NCBI RefSeq assembly: GCF_005518285.1 | Contig: NZ_SJDU01000087.1 | Location: forward strand, 1-7,335 | Direction: 5' to 3' | DNA from: Brachyspira catarrhinii | GTDB lineage: Bacteria; Spirochaetota; Brachyspiria; Brachyspirales; Brachyspiraceae | DNA length: 7,335 bases | Shown: one piece after another, positions 1 through 6,619 of the stretch | Position numbering within the stretch: position 1 is the first letter of the stretch | How the letters are laid out: the number at the start of each line of letters is the position of its first letter | Position numbers and translations under genes: made by a program | The notes under the pieces: generated by a model | The model's input: the letters and a program-made list of their open reading frames with translations, nothing else | Databases searched by the model: none | Told to the model about the DNA's origin: nothing

Positions 1-753
1 GCAGAATCGAAAAATATAAAACAACTTGGAATTTCTATACCAGGCAATATAAGTTTCGACAGAAAAAATATATTATACGCCACAAATTTAGGATTAACCG
101 ATATAAATATATGCAATTTGGAAAGAGAATTAAATTTAGAAATTCTGCTTGAAAACGAAGCGAATAGCGCGGTTCTTGGAGAATTTTTTGTCTCTAAAGA
201 ATTAGATAAAAATAATTATATGTTAATATCGATTTCTAATTTCGGAGTCGGCGGAGGACAGATAGTTGACGGAAAATTATTGAAAGGCGCTCATAGATTT
301 GCGGGAGAAGTAGGACATTTTACAATTATTATGGACGGAGAACAATGCGCTTGCGGAAACAGAGGATGTTTTGAAAGATACGCATCTTATGACGGACTCA
401 AAAATATTATGAATAAACATAAAATTAATTTGAAAACTATAGAAGAACTTTTTGAAAGCAAAGAGGAAGAATGCGAAGAAGTCATAAAAGAATACGGGAA
501 AATTTTAGGAATTGGAATAAGAAGCCTTTTATCAATATACGATTCCAATAAAATAATATTGAGCGGAAAAATAACAAATTATTTGGAGAGAATATATCCT
601 TATATAGCAAAAGAAATTTTTGAAAAGAATAATTTTCATTCGCAATTTAATATAATGATTGTAAAATCAAAATTCGGAGATAAATCTTCATTAATCGGAG
701 CGGGATTGATTAACTTCTTCCCCTACATATACGAAGACAATATTTTTAAATGA
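1..753 (+). CDS. ROK-family protein, probable XylR-type xylose repressor (5' end outside window)
   Basis: The frame is open from base 1 with no stop, so the TTG at 118 is not a start; 250 residues are visible and the N-terminus, which would carry a helix-turn-helix if this is a repressor, is missing. Visible ROK features are a GISIPG strand (residues 10-15), ENEAN (51-55), GVGGGQIVDGKLL (about 82-94) and the zinc site: His106 followed after nine residues by CACGNRGC (Cys116, Cys118, Cys123), the same spacing as in Mlc/NagC. Two positions argue against sugar kinase activity: the usual catalytic Asp of ENDAN is Glu (E53), and the GT of the phosphate-binding GTGxGGG is replaced by NF. This fits a repressor better than a glucokinase. 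It lies directly upstream of xylA on the same strand, so control of the xylose operon is the natural inference; the effector is not shown. An inactive or unusual kinase remains possible. Confidence 0.8.
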   Translation, partial: AESKNIKQLGISIPGNISFDRKNILYATNLGLTDINICNLERELNLEILLENEANSAVLGEFFVSKELDKNNYMLISISNFGVGGGQIVDGKLLKGAHRFAGEVGHFTIIMDGEQCACGNRGCFERYASYDGLKNIMNKHKINLKTIEELFESKEEECEEVIKEYGKILGIGIRSLLSIYDSNKIILSGKITNYLERIYPYIAKEIFEKNNFHSQFNIMIVKSKFGDKSSLIGAGLINFFPYIYEDNIFK

Positions 754-794
754 ATTTTTAAAAAATTTTAACTAAAATCTACAATTCTATTTGT

Positions 795-835
795 AAAATT
801 CATAATAAATATAAAAAATATAGAAAAATTCATAA
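795..835. repeat. Two direct repeats AAAATTCATAA, 30 bases apart
   Basis: Identical 11-base copies lie at 795-805 and 825-835, starting exactly 30 bases apart (about three helical turns), upstream of the xylA -35 box. The core AAATTCAT recurs at 932-939 in the leader, and in reverse orientation at 750-757 over the end of the ROK gene. They could be binding sites for a regulator, but the region is very AT-rich and chance is not excluded. Confidence 0.35.
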
Positions 836-864
836 AAATCAGCGAAAAAAATTTGATTTAAGTA

Positions 865-893
865 TTGACAAATAATAAAAAATATATTATACT
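865..893 (+). promoter_or_regulatory. Promoter of the xylose operon (xylA)
   Basis: A perfect -35 box TTGACA (865-870) is followed after 17 bases by TATACT (888-893), one mismatch from the sigma-70 -10 consensus. The predicted start is near 900, giving a leader of about 70 bases to the xylA ATG. The upstream DNA is rich in A-tracts, which may act as an UP element. It is the best promoter match seen upstream of the four xyl genes and probably drives all of them. Confidence 0.75.
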
Positions 894-906
894 TATAAAG
901 TAAGAT
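886..906. promoter_or_regulatory. Candidate operator palindrome over the xylA -10/start site
   Basis: TACTT-ATA-AAGTA (890-902) is a perfect 5-base inverted repeat around three bases; after two mismatches the symmetry continues for AT/AT at 886-887 and 905-906. It overlaps the -10 box and the predicted transcription start, where a repressor would block RNA polymerase. A ROK repressor encoded next door makes it a plausible site, but it does not visibly match the Bacillus XylR operator and the arms are short. Confidence 0.3.
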
Positions 907-969
907 GATTTAATTAATATACAAATTAAGTAAATTCATTTTATTAATAAAATTATTCGAGGTAAAAGA

Positions 970-2283
970 ATGGAATATTTCAAAGGCATTGAAAAAGCGG
1001 TTTATAAAGGCAAAGATTCCAATGACGCTTTTTCATTCAAACACTACAACGCGTCCGAAACCATAGGAAATAAAACTATGGAAGAATGGATGCCTTTCGC
1101 TATGAGCTGGTGGCATACTTTGGCTTCGGGAAGCAGCGACCCGTTTGGAAGCGCCGCCGCAACGAGACCATGGAACGGCAAAGAACCTCTCGAGGCTTCA
1201 AAAATGCGAGTCGAAGCGGGATTCGAGCTTATGCAAAAGTTGGGAATAAATTATTTTTGCTTTCATGATAGAGATTTAGCTCCCGAATGCAAAAGTTTAA
1301 AAGAAACCAACGAAAAATTGGATATTATAATCGGATTGATAGAAGAGAGCATGAATAAAACGGGTAAAAAGCTTTTATGGGCAACCTCTTCCCTATTCAC
1401 CAATCCGAGATATATGCATGGAGCGGCTACGAGTCCTTACGCTGATGTTTTTGCAATAGCGTCCGCGCAAACTAAAAAAACTATGGACATAGCTAAAAAA
1501 CTAAACGCTAAAGGATATGTATTTTGGGGAGGCAGAGAAGGTTATGAAACTCTTTTAAATACGGATATGAAAAGAGAATTGGAACATTTGGCTTATTTCT
1601 TATCTATGGCTGTGGAATATAAAGAAAAGATAGGATTCAAAGGACAATTCTTTATCGAACCGAAACCAAAAGAGCCAACCAAACATCAATACGATTTTGA
1701 CGCCGCAACCACTTTAGAATTTTTGTATCATTATAAACTCGATAAATATTTTGAGCTTAATTTGGAAGTGAATCACGCTACTCTTGCGGGACATACTATG
1801 CAACATGAGATGCAAGTGGCGAGAAATCATAATAAATTAGGTTCTGTCGATATAAACTACGGCGACACATTTTTAGGATGGGATACCGATATGTTTTTGA
1901 CTAATATTTATGACGCTGTATTTATGATGATTGAAGTTATAAAGAACGGCGGATTGAAAAATGGCGGATTTAATTTTGACGCTAAAGTTCGCAGACCTTC
2001 GCATACTATGGAAGATTTGGTTTACTCGTATATTGCGGGAATGGACACTTTGGCTTGGGGATTAAGAATTGCCGACAAAATCATAAGAGACGGTTTCTTT
2101 GATAAATTTATAGAAGAAAGATATAGTTCTTATAATAGCGGAATTGGAGCTAAAATAGAAAGCAAATCCACTTCGTTTGAAGAATTATTCGACTACGCTA
2201 TCAATTTAGAAGAAAAAGGGCTTCCAAGCGGAAATCAAGAGATGCTTGAAGCTAAATTGAATCAATTTATTTATAATAATTAA
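970..2283 (+). CDS. xylA: Xylose isomerase
   Basis: Converts D-xylose to D-xylulose in the cytoplasm, the first step of isomerase-type xylose use. The 437 residues match the length of the long (class II) isomerases such as E. coli XylA. All metal and catalytic positions are present, offset by two from E. coli: His99 and Asp102 in FCFHDRDLAPE, Glu230 and Lys232 in FIEPKPKEPTKHQYDFD, Glu266 and His269 in LNLEVNHATLAGH, Asp294 in GSVDINYGD, Asp305 and Asp307 in GWDTDMF, and Asp337 in FNFDAKVRRPS. The ATG follows GAGGT (959-963) by six bases. It is the first gene of the operon; xylF begins 24 bases after its stop. The protein looks intact and active. The usual partner xylB is not in the window. 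Confidence 0.98.
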   Translation: MEYFKGIEKAVYKGKDSNDAFSFKHYNASETIGNKTMEEWMPFAMSWWHTLASGSSDPFGSAAATRPWNGKEPLEASKMRVEAGFELMQKLGINYFCFHDRDLAPECKSLKETNEKLDIIIGLIEESMNKTGKKLLWATSSLFTNPRYMHGAATSPYADVFAIASAQTKKTMDIAKKLNAKGYVFWGGREGYETLLNTDMKRELEHLAYFLSMAVEYKEKIGFKGQFFIEPKPKEPTKHQYDFDAATTLEFLYHYKLDKYFELNLEVNHATLAGHTMQHEMQVARNHNKLGSVDINYGDTFLGWDTDMFLTNIYDAVFMMIEVIKNGGLKNGGFNFDAKVRRPSHTMEDLVYSYIAGMDTLAWGLRIADKIIRDGFFDKFIEERYSSYNSGIGAKIESKSTSFEELFDYAINLEEKGLPSGNQEMLEAKLNQFIYNN

Positions 2284-2307
2284 AAAATTAAACAAAGGAG
2301 ATTAAGA

Positions 2308-3333
2308 ATGAAAAGTTTAAAAATTTTATTATCAGTTTTAACAATTTTTGCTTTATGTTTTATTTCTTGTTCTAACGAAGGCGGAAATAACGCTCAAGGA
2401 AAGAAAATAAAAATCGGTTTGTCTTTGGACGATTTAAGATTGGAAAGATGGCAAAAAGATAGAGATTATTTTGTGGAAGAAGCTCAAAAACTCGGAGCGG
2501 ATGTCACTTATGTTTCAAGCGATGGCAACGCCACTAAACAATTAGCCGATATAGAAAATCTAATAGCTCAAAATATAGATGTTCTTGTGGTAATAGCCAA
2601 CGATGGAAACAGTCTTTCTCCAGCGATTATGCAAGCTTCTCAAGACGGAATTCCAACTTTGGCTTACGATAGAATGATAAATAATTGCGATATCGCTCAT
2701 TATATAACATTCGATTTGGAAAAAGTGGGAAGAATGCAAGCGGAAGGCGTTTTGGAAATAACCAACAAAGGACGATTTTATTATTTAGGCGGTTCTCCAA
2801 CCGACAATAACGCGAGATTTTTCAGAAAAGGCGCTATGGACACTCTTCAACCTTATATTGAAAGAGGCGATATAGAATTGATAGGCGAACAAGCGACAAA
2901 AGATTGGCTTCCAGATGTAGCGTTGCAAATCATAGAGGATATGTTAACCGCTCAAAATAATAATGTAAGCGCCATAGTAGCGGCAAATGACGCTATCGGA
3001 GGAGCCGCAGTTCAGGCTTTAAAGGCTCAAGGATTGGCGGGCAAAGTTCCCGTTTCTGGACAAGACGCCGATTTAGCGGCATTACAAAGAATAGCGAAAG
3101 GCGAGCAGGCGGTTACGGTTTATAAGCCTGTAAAACAAATAGCCGTAGAATGCGCAAAAGCGGCGGTTGCTTTGGCTAAAGGCGAAACCGTAGAAAGCAA
3201 CGGTTCCTTAAATAACGGTTATAAAGATGTTCCAACTTTCTATATAGAGCCGATTAAAGTCACTAAAGACAATTTGGATTCTACCGTAATAGCGGACGGC
3301 TGGGCTACCAGAGAAGATGTTTACGGAAATTAA
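2308..3333 (+). CDS. xylF: D-xylose ABC transporter substrate-binding lipoprotein
   Basis: Extracytoplasmic receptor that binds xylose and delivers it to XylH. Residues 1-20 form a lipoprotein signal peptide (KILLSVLTIFALCFIS) with the modified cysteine at 21; Phe at -3 is loose by E. coli rules but typical of spirochaete lipoproteins. The rest is a two-lobed periplasmic-binding fold closely resembling E. coli XylF, with diagnostic blocks LSLDDLRLERWQKDRD (38-53), LAYDRMIN (118-125), GGSPTDNNAR (161-170), DWLP (199-202), AANDA (225-229), SGQDADL (250-256) and VYKP (271-274). These contain the residues aligned with sugar contacts of XylF (Arg44, Asp121, Arg122, Trp200, Asn227, Asp253, Lys273 here), so xylose specificity is well supported. 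AAAGGAG (2294-2300) lies seven bases before the ATG. A lipid anchor replaces the free periplasmic form found in E. coli. A long hairpin follows its stop. Confidence 0.96.
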   Translation: MKSLKILLSVLTIFALCFISCSNEGGNNAQGKKIKIGLSLDDLRLERWQKDRDYFVEEAQKLGADVTYVSSDGNATKQLADIENLIAQNIDVLVVIANDGNSLSPAIMQASQDGIPTLAYDRMINNCDIAHYITFDLEKVGRMQAEGVLEITNKGRFYYLGGSPTDNNARFFRKGAMDTLQPYIERGDIELIGEQATKDWLPDVALQIIEDMLTAQNNNVSAIVAANDAIGGAAVQALKAQGLAGKVPVSGQDADLAALQRIAKGEQAVTVYKPVKQIAVECAKAAVALAKGETVESNGSLNNGYKDVPTFYIEPIKVTKDNLDSTVIADGWATREDVYGN

Positions 3334-3354
3334 TTAAAATAAAAAATAAAAATA

Positions 3355-3418
3355 TGATGTTTTATGTTATTTTTCGTTTGATTTTAATTAATCATTCGAT
3401 TGATAACATAAAGCATTA
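3355..3418 (+). promoter_or_regulatory. Long nested hairpin between xylF and xylG
   Basis: Arms 3357-3370 (ATGTTTTATGTTAT) and 3403-3416 (ATAACATAAAGCAT) pair over 14 positions in RNA, 13 Watson-Crick and one U.G, and can extend by G.U and U-A to 3355/3418. The symmetry continues inside: TCG/CGA (3374-3376 and 3397-3399), then TGATT/AATCA (3379-3383 and 3390-3394), separated by U.U-type mismatches and closed by a six-base loop. No T-run follows, so it is not an ordinary intrinsic terminator. Likely roles are protecting the 3' end of xylF mRNA or partial attenuation, giving more binding protein than ATPase; a protein-binding site in DNA is the alternative. Confidence 0.65.
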
Positions 3419-3443
3419 AAATTTAATTAAAAAGAGGAAAACA

Positions 3444-4957
3444 ATGGATAATTATATTCTTGAAATGAAGGATATACATAAAAGTTTTTCTGGAGTAAAA
3501 GCTCTTTCGGGAATAAACCTTACCTTAAAGAAACAGGAAATATTGGGTTTATGCGGAGAAAATGGAGCGGGAAAATCTACTCTTATGAAAATTTTATCGG
3601 GAATATATCCTTTCGGAAGCTATGAAGGAAGCATATTCATTAACGGAAAAGAGATGAAGTTTAACAATATTAAAGACGCTGAAAATTCTGGCGTAGCGAT
3701 TATACATCAAGAGCTTAATCTCATACCTGAAATGAATGTTATGGAAAATATATTTTTAGGTAATTTTCTAAATAAATTTGGAATATTAAATAAAGATGAA
3801 ATGTATATAAAAACTAAAAAAGCTATCTCCGTTATAGCGCCAAATATAGACCCTAAATCTAAAATAAAAGATTTGGGAACGGGCGAACAGCAGATGGTTG
3901 AGATAGCGAAGGCAATATCTAAAAACGCGAATATACTGATATTTGACGAGCCTACTTCATCATTAACCGAAAAAGAAATTTCAAAACTTATAGAAATAAT
4001 TTTTTCTCTTAAAGAAAAAGGATTAAGCGCAATATACATAAGCCACAAATTAGACGAAATAGAAGCGATAACCGACAGAGTGGAAATAATAAGAGACGGA
4101 GTGAGCGTAGGCGAAGGCAAAACTATAGATATGCATAGCGACAAAATAATTTCGCTTATGGTTGGAAGAAGTATAGAAAATTTAATTCCAAGAAGAGAAA
4201 GAGAAATTGGAGATATAATTTTTGAAGCGAAGAATTATACTCTCTACGACAAAGTCAATTCAAATATAAAGAAAGTCGATAACGCTTCTTTTTATTTGAA
4301 AGAAAGAGAAATTTTAGGATTTTCTGGCTTGGTTGGTTCTGGACGCACTGAATTACTTTCCGCAATATACGGAGCTTATACGGGCGATTATATCGGAGAA
4401 AGTTATTTAAACGGCGAAAAACTAAATATTAAGAAAACTGAAGACGCCGTAAAATTAAAAATCGGTTTTGTCCCCGAAGAAAGAAAAACGCAGGGAGTAA
4501 TTCTAAACGACAGCGTTCAGAATAATATAATACTTTCCACAATAAAAAACTATTCCGTAAAAGGAAGTTTGGATAAAAATTGGAGAAAAAAGCCGCTTTG
4601 GAATATAAAGAAAAACTTTCGATAAAGATACCGACTCTCGATTCGCCGATTAAAAATTTGAGCGGAGGAAATCAGCAAAAATGCGTTTTGGCAAAAAGTT
4701 TATTAATCGAACCTAAAATTTTGATTTTGGACGAACCTACGAGAGGAATCGATGTCGGAGCTAAATACGAAATATATAATTATATATTTTCTATAGTAGA
4801 ATCTGGATGTTCGGTAATACTTATATCTTCCGAATTACCAGAAATATTGGGTTTAAGCGACAGAGTTATAGTTATGCATGAAGGACAAATTAAAGCTTCG
4901 TTGGATAACAAAGGATTAACTCAAGAAATAATAATGACAGCCGCAATAGGAGAATAA
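3444..4957 (+). CDS. xylG: D-xylose ABC transporter ATPase XylG, split by a -1 frameshift
   Basis: Energises XylH from the cytoplasmic side with two fused ATPase domains. The first frame (3444-4625, 393 residues) has Walker [10 protein letters not shown] (38-46), Q-loop Gln89, signature [15 protein letters not shown] (144-158), Walker [12 protein letters not shown] (164-174), H-loop ISHKLDE (199-205), then the family's lysine-less second P-loop GLVGSGRTE (295-303) and VPEERK (343-348). It then runs into TAA at 4623. The rest of domain two ([27 protein letters not shown]) lies in the -1 frame, 4580-4957. A -1 slip at A AAA AAG (4586-4592) would give one 504-residue protein, close to the usual XylG length. 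The ATG follows GAGGA (3434-3438). Without the slip the protein lacks the second signature and Walker B and transport would probably fail. Mutation, sequencing error and programmed recoding all fit. Confidence 0.9.
4580..4957 (+). CDS. xylG: C-terminal part of XylG in the shifted frame
   Basis: This frame carries the second half of ATPase domain two: signature [16 protein letters not shown], Walker [21 protein letters not shown] (about 49-68), the [14 protein letters not shown] segment after it, and a XylG-like tail [14 protein letters not shown]. It overlaps the first frame by 46 bases. The only early start codon is TTG at 4580; AAGGAAG (4561-4567) lies 12 bases before it, so separate translation is conceivable but weak. 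As a lone 125-residue protein it has no P-loop, so it makes sense only joined to, or folded with, the upstream part. Its stop lies two bases before xylH. Confidence 0.75.
   Translation: MEKKAALEYKEKLSIKIPTLDSPIKNLSGGNQQKCVLAKSLLIEPKILILDEPTRGIDVGAKYEIYNYIFSIVESGCSVILISSELPEILGLSDRVIVMHEGQIKASLDNKGLTQEIIMTAAIGE
4586..4592 (+). other. Slippery heptamer A AAA AAG at the xylG frameshift
   Basis: In the first xylG frame the codons here read AGA AAA AAG CCG, which places A AAA AAG in exactly the phase of the E. coli dnaX -1 slippery site. Slipping back one base gives AAA AAA GCC and enters the frame that carries the rest of XylG. The upstream-frame stop is ten codons later. AAGGAAG lies 18 bases upstream, further than the 10-14 usual for a stimulatory Shine-Dalgarno, and only 4-base stems (CTTT/AAAG) are seen just downstream. 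The same A6 run is also a typical place for a one-base deletion or a sequencing error. Confidence 0.5.
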
Positions 4958-4959
4958 AA

Positions 4960-6081
4960 ATGTTTAATTTAAAAAATTTCTTAAAAAAATATAATTTATT
5001 TATGCTATTTTTAATAGTGATTATTCTATGGGGATTTTTCGGAGCGATAACGGGAGGAGGATTTTTATCGTCAAGAAATATATCAAATTTATTTCGTCAG
5101 ATGAGTATAACGGGAATACTTTCTATAGGAATGGCTTTCGTAATCATTACCGCAAATATTGATTTGTCGGTAGGTTCTATGTTAGGATTACTCGGAGGAA
5201 TAGCGGGAATTTTACTCAGAGCTGGATATAATTCCACATTAACCATAATAATTACTTTAATATTCGGATTTATAATAGGAGCTATAAACGGCTTTTGGGT
5301 TGCATATAGAAAAGTTCCAGCTTTCATAGTTACTTTAGCGGGACTACTTGCATATAGAGGCATCGTTTTATATATAACGAAAGGACAAACTTTGGCGGTT
5401 AACAATTCTAATTTTAATTTTATAGGAAACGGGAATATTCCGCCTTTAGCGGCATGGATATTGTTATTAATATTCGTTTTATGCTATGTTTTGCTTAATA
5501 TTAAGAAAATAATTAAAAATGAAAACTTGCAGGAAAGAAGAACTCTATTAATAAATTTAATTCTTACTATTGCGGTTTCTTTTTTATTCGTATTTTGGAT
5601 GAACGGATACAGAGGAATACCTTTACCCGTCATAGTAATGCTTGTAATCACTTTTATAGCTTCTTATGTTTCAAACAATACGGTATATGGAAGGGTTGTT
5701 TATTCTATCGGCGGAAATGCGGAAGCCTGCAAATATTCGGGTATAAATATTAAAAAATATATATTTTTAGTTTTTACCGTAAACGGAATCATAGCCGCTT
5801 TTGCTGGAATAATAAATACGGCAAGATTAGCGTCCGCAGTCCCATCGACTGGATTAAACAGCGAACTTGACGCCATAGCCGCCTGCGTTATAGGAGGTAT
5901 AAGTTTAAGCGGAGGAACGGGAGCGATATTGGGAGCTTTATTAGGTTCTTTAATTATAGCGAGTTTAAATAACGGAATGAGCATTATCGGATTGGATTCT
6001 TCTTGGCAGAATATAATCAAAGGCATCGTTTTATTATTAGCCGTTTGGATGGATATTGCCACAAAGAATAAGTCTAATTAA
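4960..6081 (+). CDS. xylH: D-xylose ABC transporter permease
   Basis: Inner-membrane channel of the xylose importer, a homodimer in this family, working with XylF and XylG. The 373 residues are strongly hydrophobic with about ten membrane segments, for example near 12-30, 48-66, 70-87, 93-112, 118-139, 162-181, 196-214, 220-237, 266-284 and 350-366. Family motifs are ITANIDLSVGSMLGL (63-77), YSIGGNAEACKYSGI (248-262) and ELDAIAACVIGGISLSGG (302-319). The charged stretch at 182-195 between segments matches the long central loop of XylH-type permeases, which separates it from the shorter RbsC type. AGGAGAA (4948-4954) lies inside the end of xylG and the ATG comes two bases after the xylG stop, so translation is probably coupled. 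It appears intact, which argues that the system was recently, or still is, functional. Confidence 0.95.
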   Translation: MFNLKNFLKKYNLFMLFLIVIILWGFFGAITGGGFLSSRNISNLFRQMSITGILSIGMAFVIITANIDLSVGSMLGLLGGIAGILLRAGYNSTLTIIITLIFGFIIGAINGFWVAYRKVPAFIVTLAGLLAYRGIVLYITKGQTLAVNNSNFNFIGNGNIPPLAAWILLLIFVLCYVLLNIKKIIKNENLQERRTLLINLILTIAVSFLFVFWMNGYRGIPLPVIVMLVITFIASYVSNNTVYGRVVYSIGGNAEACKYSGINIKKYIFLVFTVNGIIAAFAGIINTARLASAVPSTGLNSELDAIAACVIGGISLSGGTGAILGALLGSLIIASLNNGMSIIGLDSSWQNIIKGIVLLLAVWMDIATKNKSN

Positions 6082-6109
6082 AAAATAATATTTTTAATAA
6101 TAAAATAAA

Positions 6110-6163
6110 AGTATGAATGAATATCTTCTTAAAATTTATTTATAGTTGGTATTCATTCATATT
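6110..6163 (+). terminator. Inverted repeat after xylH, candidate end of the xyl operon
   Basis: TATGAATGAATA (6112-6123) and TATTCATTCATA (6150-6161) are perfect 12-base complements; in RNA the stem can extend inward by U.G and C-G and outward by G.U and A-U, leaving a 22-base loop. It is the only strong hairpin between xylH and the next promoter. The stem is AT-rich and no clean T-run follows (only TTATAAATTT), so termination is uncertain; a protein-binding palindrome is the alternative. A smaller A/T hairpin (6081-6095) overlaps the xylH stop. Confidence 0.4.
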
Positions 6164-6201
6164 ATAAATTTAATATTTTCTAATATATTTTATAAATCCT
6201 A

Positions 6202-6229
6202 TTGAAAAATAATAATTTTATGCTATATT
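6202..6229 (+). promoter_or_regulatory. Promoter of gatC and the signal-peptidase-like gene
   Basis: TTGAAA (6202-6207) is followed after 16 bases by TATATT (6224-6229), with TGC just before it forming an extended -10. The predicted start near 6236 leaves a leader of about 40 bases before the gatC ATG. It separates this housekeeping pair from the xylose operon. Confidence 0.6.
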
Positions 6230-6275
6230 ATTAAAATCAATTTTGAAATTTTTTAGAAAAAGGAAATTATTAATT

Positions 6276-6605
6276 ATGAAAACGGATAGAGAAGAATTGG
6301 AAGCGCTTTTATATCAAACGAGATTAAGAATAGAAGAAAATCAAAAAGAAGAAATGTTAAGCAGATTAAATAAAGATTTGGAATTTATAGAAGATTTATT
6401 TGAAGTTAATGTCGACAATATTCCGCCACTTTATCATGTAATCGATTTGCCCGAATATTTGAGAGAGGACAAAGAAGGCGAAACTTTGGACAACGAAACT
6501 ATAATGAATCTTTGCAGAAGCGGAGAATACGGTTATATAGTCGTTCCAGCGGTTCCAGCAGCTTTGGAAAATAGTGAACATCAGGCAAAAAAGATTTCTA
6601 AATAA
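6276..6605 (+). CDS. gatC: Asp/Glu-tRNA amidotransferase subunit C
   Basis: Small subunit of GatCAB, which converts Glu-tRNA(Gln), and often Asp-tRNA(Asn), to the correct amide form in the cytoplasm; GatC wraps around and stabilises GatA. The 109 residues follow the GatC pattern: a helical start ELEALLYQTRLRIEENQ, then LNKDLEFIEDLFEVNVDNIPPLYHVIDL (31-58), the conserved LREDK (62-66) and a C-terminal YIVVPAVP (87-94). I chose the ATG at 6276: an in-frame TTG at 6243 would add a basic stretch of 11 residues with almost no room after the predicted transcription start, while AAAAAGGA (6257-6264) lies upstream of the ATG, though 11 bases away, which is a little long. gatA and gatB are not in the window. 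Family divergence is high, but length and motifs agree. Confidence 0.85.
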   Translation: MKTDREELEALLYQTRLRIEENQKEEMLSRLNKDLEFIEDLFEVNVDNIPPLYHVIDLPEYLREDKEGETLDNETIMNLCRSGEYGYIVVPAVPAALENSEHQAKKISK

Positions 6606-6619
6606 CAATCGTTAAAATA

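Noticed and set aside
118..753. TTG at 118 as the start of the ROK gene
   Set aside because: The same frame is open back to base 1 and encodes ROK-like sequence (GISIPG and following), so the gene begins before the window.
753..769. A/T palindrome after the ROK stop as a terminator
   Set aside because: The complementary runs of A and T leave no room for a loop and the stretch is pure A/T; it cannot be told from AT-rich background.
1086..1268. 60-residue open frame inside xylA
   Set aside because: Lies entirely in another frame of a clearly real xylA and has no recognisable family.
3378..3407. TTGATT with GATAAC as an internal promoter for xylG
   Set aside because: The -10 match is poor with 18-base spacing, and both parts lie within the hairpin, which explains them better.
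3707..4144. 145-residue reverse-strand open frame inside xylG
   Set aside because: Antisense shadow of the first ATPase domain; no ribosome site or family resemblance.
5097..6062. Two reverse-strand open frames inside xylH (5097-5405 and 5700-6062)
   Set aside because: Antisense of membrane-segment codons in xylH; hydrophobic composition follows from the sense strand.
6243..6275. TTG at 6243 as the gatC start
   Set aside because: It would lie within about ten bases of the predicted transcription start, lacks a Shine-Dalgarno, and adds residues absent from the GatC family.
6396..6608. 70-residue reverse-strand open frame over gatC
   Set aside because: Antisense shadow of gatC with no own signals.
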